Source: Ornithodoros turicata
Taxonomy: Eukaryota; Arthropoda; Arachnida; Ixodida; Argasidae
Length of the DNA stretch: 64,000 nucleotides
NCBI RefSeq assembly: GCF_037126465.1
Contig: NW_026999296.1
Coordinates: 310,001-374,000 of the forward strand
Reading direction: 5' to 3'
The position numbers and the translations under genes are program-made. The notes below the pieces were generated by a model. The model searched no databases. It worked only from the letters and a program-made list of their open reading frames with translations, and was not told the DNA's origin. Positions within the stretch are counted from its first letter, which is position 1. Each line of letters starts with the position of its first letter. Positions 1 to 10,622 of this stretch are shown here, piece after piece.

Positions 1-202
1 CAAGGTAAATGTACAAAGACTAAATGCCTACGGGAAAACCTAATAGTACAGGTACAAGTTTCCCGGCCTGATATTTGGTAGAGCGTGTTTTGTCGTCACG
101 TGCCTAACGTATTGGTGTGTACGAGTTCTACACTGGTGCACTAGAGTGCCACAGTGTTTTTATGAAAATTCGAAGTTATCCATGTGTTCCATGTTATGAA
201 AC

Positions 203-555
203 ATGCTATGTTTCAGGGGCACGGAAGAGGAAAACTTCTATATCAGGAGGCTAGTTTTATCCGGGAAGAAGGGGATAGTTGCGTTAGCATCTATTGATTA
301 CACAAAGAAAATCGAGGAATTTATCAGCACTGGAAAAAACAGAGAGGGGGCGCAGGTTAAAGAACATGTTTTGGCGCAACGCGCTCTCGTTGGTTGTTCT
401 CTTGGGGGTGAAAGGGGTGTTTGCTTCGACTTGCTCGAAAAATTAAAAAAGAAATAAACATTTGGTTGCAGTTCGGTGCAGGTCCTTGACGTTTTTATTC
501 TCGATCCTTGCCCTACCCAGCACTGTGTTTTTTTTTAATTCTTTTTAATTGAAAC
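203..555 (+). mobile_element. Retroelement 3' end fragment, copy 1
   Basis: An 84-codon open stretch (203-457) is followed by a short AT-rich 3' region. Positions about 447-552 (AAATAAAC, then TTGGTTGCAGTTC, then CCTACCCAGCACTG, then a T-rich run and TTTTTAATTG) match 4680-4775, so this is the 3' end of a dispersed repeat. The translated part (around SGKKGIVALASIDYTKKIEE) is only weakly like the start of a PLE reverse transcriptase, so the class is not settled. A splice-acceptor-like TTTCAG precedes the open frame, but I see nothing else arguing for a host exon. Confidence 0.35.
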
Positions 556-2261
556 ATGTACCAACCAGTCCAAACACTCGCTCTTTTCAATGTTATGTTC
601 CTTATTTTACGATCGAGGTATCATATATCATAATCTGTGACCGAGTCAAAAACGGAACATAAACAAGGTCCCATGACTTGAAGATGGCGTTTCGTGTGAC
701 GTGGGGCCAGGACACGACAGCGGTATCGATACAAGCGAGCTCTTGAGGATGGTTAAAAAAATGCGAACTTAGTGGAGCAATATGTGGCCAGACGTGTGGA
801 GGTCTCGCAAAATTATGCGGTGCACTTCTCAAAACTTAGAAATCAACTTTATGATACTTCACACGTAGAAGCAACATTTTGAGAGAACACAGTGCGAATA
901 AATGGATTTCAATGACATAAGTATAGTAGGATTCTCAAGACTGCAGGCTGAGGAAACATGAGCGATGGGCGAGAAAGAAACACAAACACGACATGGCTGC
1001 GTCGCCCATCGATCGCGGAGGCTTCCTCAAGTTGAGGTTACTCCAACAGCTAGTCTGCATCTGCGTCATAATATGTATAGGTCGTGACGACACGTGGCTT
1101 ATTCCGTTGTTTGGCGTAGCACTCCCGGAGTCCAGAGGGGGATTCGGGAGGAATGAAATCGATACTTTCCAGATGCGGACGTATAAGGAAGGAATAATGA
1201 ACGATTGATTGATTGAACGAATGGTAAAGGCAAAAATGTATATGCTAGTCGCAAACCAGTTGTGACTAGCTACTTCACGACGCGTTATTGCGGACTCGCT
1301 ATCAGTAAAATAAATTTTACTTTGAAACTTTACTTTCTGCGAGTTTATTGACACGTCGTATATACAGACATTCTACCTTGAAAAGTTTACTTTCAAAGTT
1401 GGATTTATGAGAGATCCATTTTTCAACTCAGTCTATTCCTACATTGTTTACTTGAGCGTAGTCCCATTGTTCCGATTATGGGCTCAGTATCAAGCTGGAC
1501 GACTGTATCCCTTTAGGAAGGAACCTGCGACGTCAGCTGACATTTTTATTTTCTCTTTATTTTGGTAGGGAGGCGGAAGACTTCCATTTTGAACAGATCA
1601 GAAGAGGAAACAACATTCTGAATGACAGAAGGCTGTGACAGAACTTACCTTAATCGATGTTATAGCAGTGTACAAGCGCCGCAGTTCCCTTGGGTGCCCT
1701 TGATTGGTTGATAAGTGTTGTCGAATGGTTCGACGAATACCTGCTACGGTAAAGTACAAAATAAATAAATAAATGTTAAGGGAATGCGAGCCTGACCAAG
1801 GTCACAGGGACCAACTGTGCTATGTGGCTCAGTGCAGCATCGCACTACGGAGCCTATAGTAGTATTAGAGTCCTACAAACCTCTGTTGGATGTCACATGA
1901 TATTTGCCCACGTACCCTGCAGGTCACATGTCACACTTGGGCCCTGCACTGATGGTTCACTGCTTCCGACGATCACTTTCGGCACGATCGTCATAGGCTT
2001 TTCAAGGTCAGACCAATGGCCCTCCTGCAACGTGCCATGTGACTTACAAGGTACCCTCATGATCTGACATCGTTAGAGATGAGACGTGACGTCACAGGTG
2101 TGTCGGAAAGGGTCTTGTCTCAAATTCCGTATAAGGCCATCTCCATGCTTTGTAATTACACACTTCACTTGACGTTCCAAGGTGTTTGTGGTAGAAAGCG
2201 TGTAAAAAACAATGATTGGTGGACAGTCGGAGTTCACTTTAAGAGTGGAATAAAACCAAAA
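556..2261. other. No recognised gene
   Basis: Only short overlapping open frames are present on both strands, without recognisable motifs. I see no RNA gene or repeat structure that I can name here. Confidence 0.5.
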
Positions 2262-2570
2262 CCAGCTCCCATGGCATAGTGGTCAGGAGGATCGCTCTGC
2301 CACGCCCAGACTTGCACGTTCCACGGGTTCTAATCCTGTCACCGGCTGTGCTGTCTGAGGTTTTCCTTGGGTTTTCCGAAGACTCAGACCAATGTCCCCC
2401 ACAGTTCCCTCTGAAGTCGGCCCAGGACGCCACATTAACCTTCCTGTCACCAACTCCTTCCTGCTGTCCTCTCTCCATTTGTTCACGCCTGTACTCCGCT
2501 CATAGCCACAGTTGCTTCGCGGCGATCACACAAATTAAAATGAAAAAAAAAATATTTAAAAAGACAATAA
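2262..2570 (+). mobile_element. tRNA-derived SINE
   Basis: The head is tRNA-like: a box A-like stretch TGGCATAGTGGTCAGG (2272-2287) and a box B-like stretch GGGTTCTAATCC (2325-2336), spaced as in a tRNA gene. The body (about 2345-2530) holds TTTTCCTTGGGTTTTCCGAAG and CACAGTTGCTTCGCGGCG, and it ends in an A-rich tail (2536-2570). From memory the body resembles tick SINEs of the Ruka type, which supports an arachnid origin. Transcription would be by RNA polymerase III, with retrotransposition in trans by a LINE; both are known of the class and not shown here. Target-site duplications were not settled. Confidence 0.75.
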
Positions 2571-4639
2571 AAATTGCGCTAAGTATTCCGGCAACAACAG
2601 ACGTTCATAAGGTCATGCCCACGAACTGTAAAATAACTCATAATCTGTCCGTAATCCTTTACATGCCCCCCTTCCCATGTCTGTAATATTCTTGAGCTTT
2701 AATTCCTCCTAACACAGCCGCTCCTAGCCATCTTGTTGGAAGACACATCCGTCACGTGGACATTACGTTTATATTCACGAACGACCGTTACAATTGTAAT
2801 ATCTTATACTCGACAAAACTGCACAAATATAAAAATGTGTATCATAATATGCATTAATTAAGCTAGAAGGGAAAATGTCTTATGAACTATGTGAGCAACA
2901 CTTACACTCAGTCACTGCACGGTCACTAAGAAAGAGATAACGTTCGAGGGGGTACTTCACGTGATGCCTTCATGGGTTCTTATCGTCTTATCAGTTGTTT
3001 TTCCACCTGCAGGCCACCCATGGTGACCTTTCCTAGCGAGGACATCATTAAACTTACACTTTATATGACGAACTATGAGAAAAAGCCGACAGCTATTGTT
3101 GACAAAGACACCACTAGACACGAGAAGGGATGGCGCAGTGACATTGTTCCCCACTGCGGATGCTACGAACCGCATGAGACTATAAGAGGACAATGATGGG
3201 CGAACTACAGAGGTATTTATTGATAGTAACATTTACTGTGAACATTCGAATTAACCGTAACACGCCCGCCGAAAAAGGGAAAAAAAGGCCGACGGCACAA
3301 GTAGGTGGGAATTCTGAGCGAGCATCGGTGAGAGTGACGCTTTATATTAATCCAAGGAGAAGCAAGGGCACGCTTCGGTGATCCTTGGGAAATTTAAGTA
3401 GCAACCTTTCGGATGCAGCGTACGCTATTTACTGTGACGATACAGATTAATAGATAACGAGTCGCAGAGGAGTTACAGGATCAGCGAAGATAAACGCAAG
3501 AAAATGCCGCTTCTAAAAATACGCAATACAATCGATAAAAACAATTCTCAAACACAGTGAGAACAGTAAAAAAGTAGTGAAACACTACAACGCAGCGTAA
3601 ATAATAGTGAAAATATACGCATTGTGGATCTCACCTGACTCTGGACTTCCAGTGATGTTCACTTGAAGAGATGGAGATTCATCGCATCACATGGCGGGGT
3701 CTGGAGCGACGCTTATGGGAAACCTGCTTATGTGGTAGGCTGATAAGGCGTTATCTTTCACCGCGTCTTTGTTTGTCGTGCGAGTAAGTATCACCTCCTG
3801 GTGCGGGAATGTGGCTTTAGAGTAAGACTGAAGGTATAGGGTTACACCACTAGGTGCAAGCAGCACTTAAATGGTAAATCGTTGTTTAAGTTGTAAAATA
3901 GCACAGTATAGTAGCATAGCATGGTTTGGTATATGATGTCTTTTAAGTAAATGTAGAATAGAATGTGGTGATCTCACATTCATAGTATATGCTTTGATTG
4001 AGAGAGCAGAGATGACGTCATGGGGTATGGTTGCTTTGGAGCGAGTATCTTCGTAAATGAAGGTGGTATAATGCGGGGAAAATATAATAGAGGAGAGGAT
4101 ATTGTTGGCACTTTCCCCCACAGTCGGTGCGAAATTCAACACGATCCCATTTTAAAACCTTTTTTGTCTTTCTGCGTTGAAGACATTACGTAATATACTT
4201 GTTACAGTCCCTGTTGTCTTCCCAGACCTTATGCGACTCTGTTCTACCGTCCCTGGACTATAAGGCAAACACCTTTGCAGCTCCTCTGGCGTTATAGGGA
4301 AGAATGGAGTGAGTCTTTCAGCTCGATTTGGCTCGATAAAATCTCGAGACGGAGTTTGCATAAGGCACAAGTCCTAAATAGACGCTAATGCGAAGGAGAT
4401 TATAAATTTTAAAGTTAACGCTACCCACACGAAGGTTATTCGTTTATAGAATGCTCGAATGGAGAACGTTCGAAATGGTGACGCCAGATTTGCCTGGTCT
4501 CGGTATGATTTACGACGGAAATGTTCCTGAAATGATGATGTCGTGATGGTATTCGACATAAATATGTTTTTAGCAGAGCAAGCGTTTGGGTTGGTTGGTT
4601 CATATTGCATTAAAAACAATTAAAAACACCCAGTGCTGA
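2571..4639. other. No recognised gene
   Basis: No open frame longer than about 100 codons and no recognisable domain or repeat was seen on either strand. Confidence 0.45.
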
Positions 4640-4790
4640 GAGGGGTGAGAGGGGAGTCACGGGTTTGTTCGAAAAAAGAAAAATAAACTTCACTTGGTTG
4701 CAGTTCACTGCCGGTCTTGGTCCTCTTTTTTATCCTCTGTCCTCGTCCTACCCAGCACTGGGGGTTTTTAATTGTTTTTAATCCAATGTT
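4640..4790 (+). repeat. Retroelement 3' end fragment, copy 2
   Basis: This is a second copy of the 3' terminal sequence at 447-552, with the same order of blocks: AAATAAAC, CACTTGGTTGCAGTTCACTG, a T/C-rich stretch, CCTACCCAGCACTG and TTTTTAATTG. The two copies differ by substitutions and small indels, as expected for old dispersed retroelement ends. Confidence 0.55.
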
Positions 4791-7700
4791 TGTAGAGTGT
4801 GTATTTCAATGGAACCGCGTTAAACCCTTCCGGGTATTTGCTTCTACCTGCAATATGTCTTCTGTAGTAGATCATTCGAGACAACTTCGAGAGTCTGACT
4901 GCAGAACAGATGTCTTCCTTCAAATAGACCACGTCACGGTGAAGAGTTCGTCAAAGAATGTTGTCTGTGAATCGAATAGCGCTCTCTTTTCTGCGAAGGA
5001 ATGCTGCTGAACGACTAGCATTTGTTTACATGCATCCATTTACATCTGCATGCACTCATGTCGTGTGCGTGTAAGATGCGTTTCCTTTTGTTTCGTAAAT
5101 GTATTCCTCCGTGCTCTAAAGACTTTGACGATGCAGATATATTATTAAACTGAGCAGACATTCTAGCCAGTCCTTCTGTCCTCCGTGTAATTCAAACCAG
5201 TAAAACTGCGCGATCCTCCTCTCTAGTTGTCGCCGTCTGTTCCCCGTCATGGCAGCCAGTTGTCTTTTGAGTTGTCAGGAAATAATACAAAAACTAGCAC
5301 GGCAGCTCCCAGAGTGTTCAATGTAATGATGGTGCTTATCTATTCTCAAAACCTGTTGCAAACAGTATGTTTGATGCTCTCTTTGATAGATAAGGTCTCC
5401 TCTTGTGCCCCGTCCCTTTGAAAATAACTGATCAGGCGATAACAACGCACGAAGCCATCACGTGCAATTCCACTCGTAAGTGGACTCCTCGTTGAATCCT
5501 TTGTAATGGACAAAACGCTTAAGTTTACACAACGATATGAAGTAAACCAAGGACGACAACAACAAGTAAATGAGGATCAATGATAATATGGGGCCAAACT
5601 TAAGAGTCAAAAAGCAAACTAATAACACTGGAAAGAATATCGTCTTGTTTCCGAGCCCGATTACAGCAACCTTCGTGACCGTGATGAAATCTTAGTTAGT
5701 TAGTTTAACGCAAGGATTTTCCTCACCTAAAATGCCCCAAGGGTGGCTGTTATCACGCCCAGAAATGAGACAGATTTTTTTTTCAAGTGTTATTATTAGG
5801 GTTGACGGGAACTGTACGTTAGCAAGGATTAAAGTTGTCTCAGTATGAGAACAAATCCTTAACCTTGGTAAATTATTGCAATGGTCTTCTTCCTGTTTGT
5901 AAACAAATCATGTCATTGTGTTCGACAGTGCCACCAATTTGATAGAGTTGAACTACGCTCGAAGGCAAGGGCGAACAAGGTCGCGCTCGAAAGCCATGGT
6001 CTCGAGAGGATTAGAAATGGTCCACGAAGGGGACGCGACCTTCGGTCCAACCTTTCTTTCAATTGGAGGCAGTGAACAAGTGCACACTCGTGCAGCCCAG
6101 CCCTTCTCCTTCGGATTTGTTTCAGTCTCTTTACCAACGTCACGATGACGTTTCTCGGGTAGAGAAATTTCTCGCGTAGATGTCTATTCTGTGTGAAACC
6201 AAAGATCCTTAAACGTCCGGGATCTACGTATCAATAATAAAGTGCAGATAACGGTGACAGATGATCTAAGCTTCAATACAATATAATTTTCGACATATAA
6301 TAGCAATCTTGTTGGGTTGACACTGGGATTCAATGCTTTAAAGGCTCGTCAAGAAATGAATTCCGGAGTTACGCAGGGGCGGAGATCAAAGTGGTGAGCG
6401 TGATGACAATTGTGCCGCAGATGAGGCTATTTGCTCCATGCAGTACTAGTATGATAATGATTTTTTGGCGTAAATGAAAAGGAAACATCTAGCATAACAA
6501 TATATGTTGTCTATTTTAGACAAGCATATGAAAATGAACTTTTACACTCTGTGCACAACTTCGGAGAGCAAATGTTCGTCCTCTCCTAGCACAATCTCCA
6601 CCTGATGCTTAGCTGAGTAGTTATAGCAGTGGTAATATAAACTAGCAGCCGCAGTTTAGTGTTGCCGGTAAATACAGCGGCTTGTCTGTGCCACGCATTT
6701 GCCTGAGACCGCTACGTCTGTGCCGAAGATTTGTTCTTTCACACTATAAATGTGCACGAATACCAGTGATCCCATTCACTTTTCAACATCGCTGATTAAT
6801 TTTTATTGCAATAAATTTACCTAGGAACAGCGTGCACCGAAACATATGCGAACTATACCAACCAAACGGCACGCTACAGGAAATGTTTGCACATAATTCT
6901 CGCAAGAGGCGTTGAAGGCCAAGGAGCGGAAGTGCCGGCTGTGAAACGCATAGTCCCTACGCAAGCTGTGCTGATGCAAATATTTCCCGTCTATCGAAAA
7001 CATGTCACTTCCACAATCTCTCTCTCTCTCCAGGGAACTTCTTGTTTTATACACTACTTCGCAATGATCTAACAAGACCACACAGCCACAACTTTTTACA
7101 TGATCATTCGTTACCACATTGCCCTTCTTGAGGGCTGCTGTTGACAAGAAAGCTTGTTTCACATGCTGAAAAGGATCGGAACGCGAAAAATGGCCGAGTG
7201 TTTTGTTGTATACGTAGAAGAGGGTGGCACCTGGAGGGTCCCCACTGAACAACAGTATCTGAGGGGAAAACAATATCCGCGCGTCTCAGATGCAAAAAAT
7301 AAAGAAGAAAGCACGCAAAATCACGGAAACGCGTTAGCATTAAAACTTGAAACCCCCTTTTGAAATTCCCCTTCGCAAACGTTACACAACCCTTCACAAC
7401 GACCCTCCACAATGCTAACGCAAGACAGCATTCGCAGCCAAACCAGCCTTTGTGCTTCCTCCGATTCAGCTTGGCGGCGACAGGGGTACTGAGCTATCAT
7501 AGTCATAGAGGCCTATCCTAATGGAAAACTCATGTGACCTCCGGCGCTGAACGAATGACATGATCTACAAATTATATACAGCTATACTAGAGTGCCCAAA
7601 CTTCGCTTGTTCCTGCTATGAGGGTTGTGACGCGAATGTTATGGAGTCAGCAAGGCTTATCCCCCTTCAGGCCTCCCCCAAGGCCCCCTTATCCCCTCTT

Positions 7701-7812
7701 CATATGTTGACTTGTTGAACTTTCTCAACTAAACCCTGAGCGCGCAACGACCTTCGGCCAATGGGCACCGACATGATGCCTAACACAACGATACCACGTG
7801 ATCATGACGTAG

Positions 7813-7814
<2 letters not shown>
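4791..7814. other. No recognised gene
   Basis: This stretch contains short open frames only. The longest (6821-7273, minus, 150 codons) has no domain I recognise and overlaps frames on the other strand. A short TC run lies at 7017-7031. Confidence 0.45.

Positions 7815-7843
<29 letters not shown>
7815..7843. repeat. (TA)n tract, left edge of family B array
   Basis: A pure AT dinucleotide run passes directly into the family B unit at the unit's GAGTAT position (read on the opposite strand). Confidence 0.95.
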
Positions 7844-7849
7844 CTCATG

Positions 7850-7927
7850 GAACGATGCGACAGCACCAGAAGACACGTGTTTCGCCGTGTTTGTGGCTCG
7901 TCAGCCCTGCGTGGCTGCGCATCGTTC
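7850..7927 (-). ncRNA. Type I hammerhead ribozyme, family B copy 1
   Basis: Read on the minus strand, the core CTGACGA is at 7904-7898. Stem II follows, then GAAA and a self-complementary ACACGTGT stem III ending at the expected cleavage C. The outer stem I strands (7850-7860 and 7917-7927) pair over ten base pairs. Stem II has a changed loop edge (GCCACAAACACGGC) and the inner stem I is weakened by G-U pairs, so activity may be lower than in the next two copies. Confidence 0.75.
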
Positions 7928-8310
7928 GGGATTGGCAAACCAGGGGTCACTCAGCGAGCGATATACACCTGGGAGGGTGACTGAGCACTCCTCAATGCCA
8001 CAGTGCAAGCCAGTGAATTATAAAGAGGGGGGAAAAGCCATTAAAAAAATTCAAACTTACAGATTAAGATGGCTTCAAAATTCAAACTTACAGATTAAGA
8101 TGGCTTCTATGACTGCAATACGTGCAGCCATAGAAGCCATCTTAATCTGTAAGTTTGAATTTCAAACACGTCTAGCGTCATCTACTTATCTTTTTAATGG
8201 CTTTTTCCCCCTCTTTATAATTCACTGGCTTGCACTGTGGCATTGAGGAGTGCTCAGTCACCCTTCCAGGTGTATATCGCTCGCTGAGTGATCCCTGGTT
8301 TGCTAATCCC

Positions 8311-8388
8311 GAACGATGTGAAGCTACCCAGGGCTGACGAGCCGCAAACACGGCGAAACACGTGTCCTCTGGTGCTGTCGCATCGTTC
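8311..8388 (+). ncRNA. Type I hammerhead ribozyme, family B copy 2
   Basis: Core CTGACGA is at 8334-8340, stem II GCCG-CAAACA-CGGC at 8341-8354 and GAAA at 8355-8358. Stem III is ACACGTGT (self-complementary, two pairs plus a tetraloop if folded alone). Cleavage is expected after C8366. Inner stem I pairs CCAGGG (8328-8333) with CTCTGG (8367-8372). An outer stem I pairs GAACGATG with CATCGTTC across an internal loop, where tertiary loop contacts normally form. All invariant core positions are present. Confidence 0.85.
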
Positions 8389-8598
8389 CATGAGTATATG
8401 TTTCTCTACGTGCAGCCATAAAAGCCATCTTAATCTGTAAGTTTGAATTTCAAACACGGCTAGCGTCATTTATTTATTTTTTTAATGGCTTTTTCCCCCT
8501 CTTTATAATTCACTGGCTTGCACTGTGGCATTGAGGAGTGCTCAGTCACCCTCCCAGGTGTGTATCGCTCGCTGAGTGACCCCTGGTTTGCCAATCCC

Positions 8599-8676
8599 GA
8601 ACGATGCGAAGCTACCCAGGGCTGACGAGCCGCAAACACGGCGAAACACGTGTCCTCTGGTGCTGTCGCATCGTTC
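8599..8676 (+). ncRNA. Type I hammerhead ribozyme, family B copy 3
   Basis: This has the same architecture as the copy 288 bp upstream. The core CTGACGA is at 8622-8628, GAAA at 8643-8646, and the expected cleavage is after C8654. Its outer stem I is better, with GAACGATGCGA (8599-8609) pairing perfectly with TCGCATCGTTC (8666-8676). Confidence 0.87.
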
Positions 8677-8789
8677 CTTGAGTATATGTTTCTCTACGTG
8701 CAGCAATAGAAGCCATCTTAATCTGTAAGTTTGAATTTCAAACACGTCTAGCGTCATTTACTTATTTTTTAATGGCTTTTCCCCCTCTT

Positions 8790-8790
<1 letters not shown>

Positions 8791-8823
<33 letters not shown>
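8791..8823. repeat. (TA)n tract between family B array and palindrome
   Basis: An imperfect AT dinucleotide run. It begins exactly where the family B unit reads CCCTCTTTATA, the same unit position as the junctions at 55066 and 55101. Confidence 0.95.
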
Positions 8824-8966
8824 GAACAAATAGGCTAATATATCAGACGGCTACGAAGTTGAATAAAAGTGAAATAATAAGACTTGGACTACAGATTACA
8901 GGAACGTTAACAAAAACTAATTTATTTAATGGGCATTTTAACACATAGATTAAAAAAAGAATGGTC

Positions 8967-8998
8967 GACGTTTCGACAGTGGCACTGTCTTCGTCAGG
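8967..8998 (-). ncRNA. Hammerhead motif, PLE type (left arm)
   Basis: On the minus strand this reads CTGACGA, stem II GACAG..CTGTC, GAAA, then ACGTC with the cleavage C. Stem III is only AC/GT with no loop, so a single copy cannot close it. Two transcripts paired through the palindromic ACGT could, as proposed for minimal PLE hammerheads. Confidence 0.6.
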
Positions 8999-8999
8999 A

Positions 9000-9035
9000 C
9001 CTGACGAAGACAGTGCCACTGTCGAAACGTCGACC
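9000..9035 (+). ncRNA. Hammerhead motif, PLE type (right arm)
   Basis: Mirror copy of the motif in the left arm. Core CTGACGA is at 9001-9007, stem II within 9008-9023, GAAA at 9024-9027, CGTC at 9028-9031, and the expected cleavage is after C9031. The core is intact. Confidence 0.6.
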
Positions 9036-9128
9036 ATTCTTTTTTTAATCTATGTGTTAAAATGCCCATTAAATAAATTAGTTTTTGTTAACGTTCCTGT
9101 AATCTGTAGTCCAAGTCTTATTATTTCA

Positions 9129-9132
<4 letters not shown>

Positions 9133-9167
<35 letters not shown>
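9133..9167. repeat. (TA)n tract between palindrome and PLE1
   Basis: A pure TA run that separates the palindromic terminal repeats from the 3' end of the minus-strand PLE. Confidence 0.95.
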
Positions 9168-9171
<4 letters not shown>

Positions 9172-9300
9172 TCTACAAAATGGAGGTTCGAACGACCAGG
9201 ATGTTGTATATAGATAGGGGAGAAAAGACACCAGAGACTGAAGTAGGGAGTGGAGGAAAGTTATTTATTAAGCTGGCATTTAAACTAAGGGTCTGGGGAA

Positions 9301-9340
9301 GTCTACGTTTCGGCGGAAGCTCCGCTTTCTTCGGGACTGA
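9301..9340 (-). ncRNA. Decayed hammerhead motif in PLE1 3' terminal repeat
   Basis: The minus strand reads CCGAAGA in place of CTGANGA, then stem II (GCGGA with TCCGC), GAAA and CGTA. The U4 core position is changed to C and the cleavage triplet would be GTA. It sits where a PLE hammerhead is expected, but it is probably inactive. Confidence 0.5.
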
Positions 9341-9627
9341 GAAGAAAATCTATGTACAAGATCTTTTAAAAGGTTACAAAAGTGTCGTCACAGCCGGTAC
9401 AATTCCGCTGCGAGGCAGTCGTCAGTGAGTCATGTTCTGGAAGATTCCTTAAGGTTCCTGGGTCATCGGCCGGGAGATTACGTGTCAGAGCCTTGGAGTT
9501 CCAGAAAGGTGTGGGGTCGCGCTCGTTGAAAACCTGTTGTCCGGGGTGTTCTTAGCGTCTTTGTGTCCAGCTGTAAAGAAAAGAAGAAAAGAGGCAGCAG
9601 GCACTCCGAGGACACACAGAAAAAAAG

Positions 9628-10622
9628 TTATCCGGATATGCTTCTTACAGTTGATAGCACTCCTTTATCCTCATTTATTAAAGATTGGAATTTGCAGATC
9701 AAGTACGATTCGCGTTGCTCTATGCAGCGATCGGATGTGAAATTTGACTCTAAAATAAAAAGTGCAACGTTATTAATGGAATGACTGGGTCGACTAAAAT
9801 GGCGGGAAACCGGGAGGCTACCTTTTTTCGAAACATCTGATCGGTGGTTATTGAATGGAATCCTAAATGAATTTTTACTTTGACCTACATATTGCGCGGA
9901 GCATGTTGTATATTGAATGATATAAATAATGTTACTGGAGTTACAGTCAAAGTCGCCATTGATTTTAAGGGAGAAGTCGGAGTTTGTACTCTTGACCGCT
10001 GCCGTGCTTTGCATTGATTTGCATATTTGGCATCTTTTACCATTGCATGGATGGCATCCCGCCGTATAGGTGTTAATGGTTTGGGAACTTTGGAGTTGAC
10101 TAGTCTGTCTTGAAGGTTGCGGGCACGTCTGTGGGTAACTCGTGGCTCCTCGGCAAATATGTGTCGTGTCCGTTCAGACTGCAGAAGGATGCTATGGTGG
10201 CGGTGGAGGATACTGTTAATATTACCCGCGCCTGCACCTAAGGTAAGAACAAGGTTTACGCGGTCGCCCTTGGGTTCGTCGTTGCGTTTACCGAATAAGT
10301 TCATCCGGTCTATTTGTTGTGCTTTGGACAGGGCGTCTTTTACTAGACTGGGTGGAAAATTACGATTAACGAAGGTCTGCTCTAATTCCGCGAGGTTTTT
10401 GTTTAGAACATCGTCGTCCGAGCAGATCCTCCTGTATCGGAGTGCCTGGCTATAAGGAGTGGCGAATTTAGTATGGCGCGGGTGGCAACTGTTAAAGGAA
10501 AGGTACTGCTGAGCATCAGTTGGCTTTCGGTACAGGTCAGTGGAAAATCCCTTCTCGGTTAAGGTTACTTTTACATCTAGGAAATCAACAGTCGTTGCCG
10601 AGAAGGAGTGGGTGAACTTCAT
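9628..10622 (-). pseudogene. PLE1 RT thumb, linker and GIY-YIG endonuclease (two frames)
   Basis: Two overlapping frames (9885-10622, 245 codons; 9628-10014, 128 codons) together cover the C-terminal half of a PLE protein. The first begins after the catalytic FLDD and carries TVDFLDVKVTL, YRKPTDAQQYLSF and HPRHTKFATPYSQALRYRRI, all found again in PLE2. The second holds the endonuclease: IIYIIQ (the GIY counterpart), QYVGQS (the YIG counterpart), then FNNHRSDV and the late EQRESYLI. This nuclease is thought to nick the target for priming in PLEs. A frameshift near 10000 separates the linker from the nuclease. Confidence 0.85.

Larger units (their letters stand above)
7844..8790. mobile_element. 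Family B retrozyme-like hammerhead repeat cluster
   Basis: About three and a half copies of a 288-bp unit. The first (7844-8110) is inverted relative to the rest, and the two orientations meet head to head near 8116. The direct copies repeat with a 288-bp period (ribozyme cores at 8334 and 8622). Each complete unit holds a hammerhead ribozyme, then TATGTT..CTACGTGCAGCCA, then a pyrimidine-rich stretch ending CCCTCTTTATAATTCACTGGCTTGCACTG. The cluster lies between (TA)n tracts at 7815-7843 and 8791-8823. No protein is encoded. The structure matches the known class of small metazoan retrozymes; mobilisation by a PLE is inferred from the neighbours. Confidence 0.75.
8863..9135. mobile_element. 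Palindromic PLE terminal-repeat pair with hammerheads
   Basis: Two arms of about 135 bp, 8863-8997 and 9001-9135, are near-perfect reverse complements separated by GAC. Each arm is a PLE-like terminal repeat that starts with a hammerhead motif at the centre and runs outward to TTATTTCACTTTTAT and the (TA)n tracts. The outward part resembles the PLE terminal repeats at 53701 and 54805 (both have an AATAAA.TAGT.TTT.TTAAC.TTCC pattern). There is no internal coding sequence, so it looks like a PLE that kept only its two inverted ends. Confidence 0.7.

Noticed and set aside
6821..7273. 150-codon minus-strand frame as a host gene
   Set aside because: It overlaps frames on both strands, and has no recognisable domain, splice signals or compositional signal.
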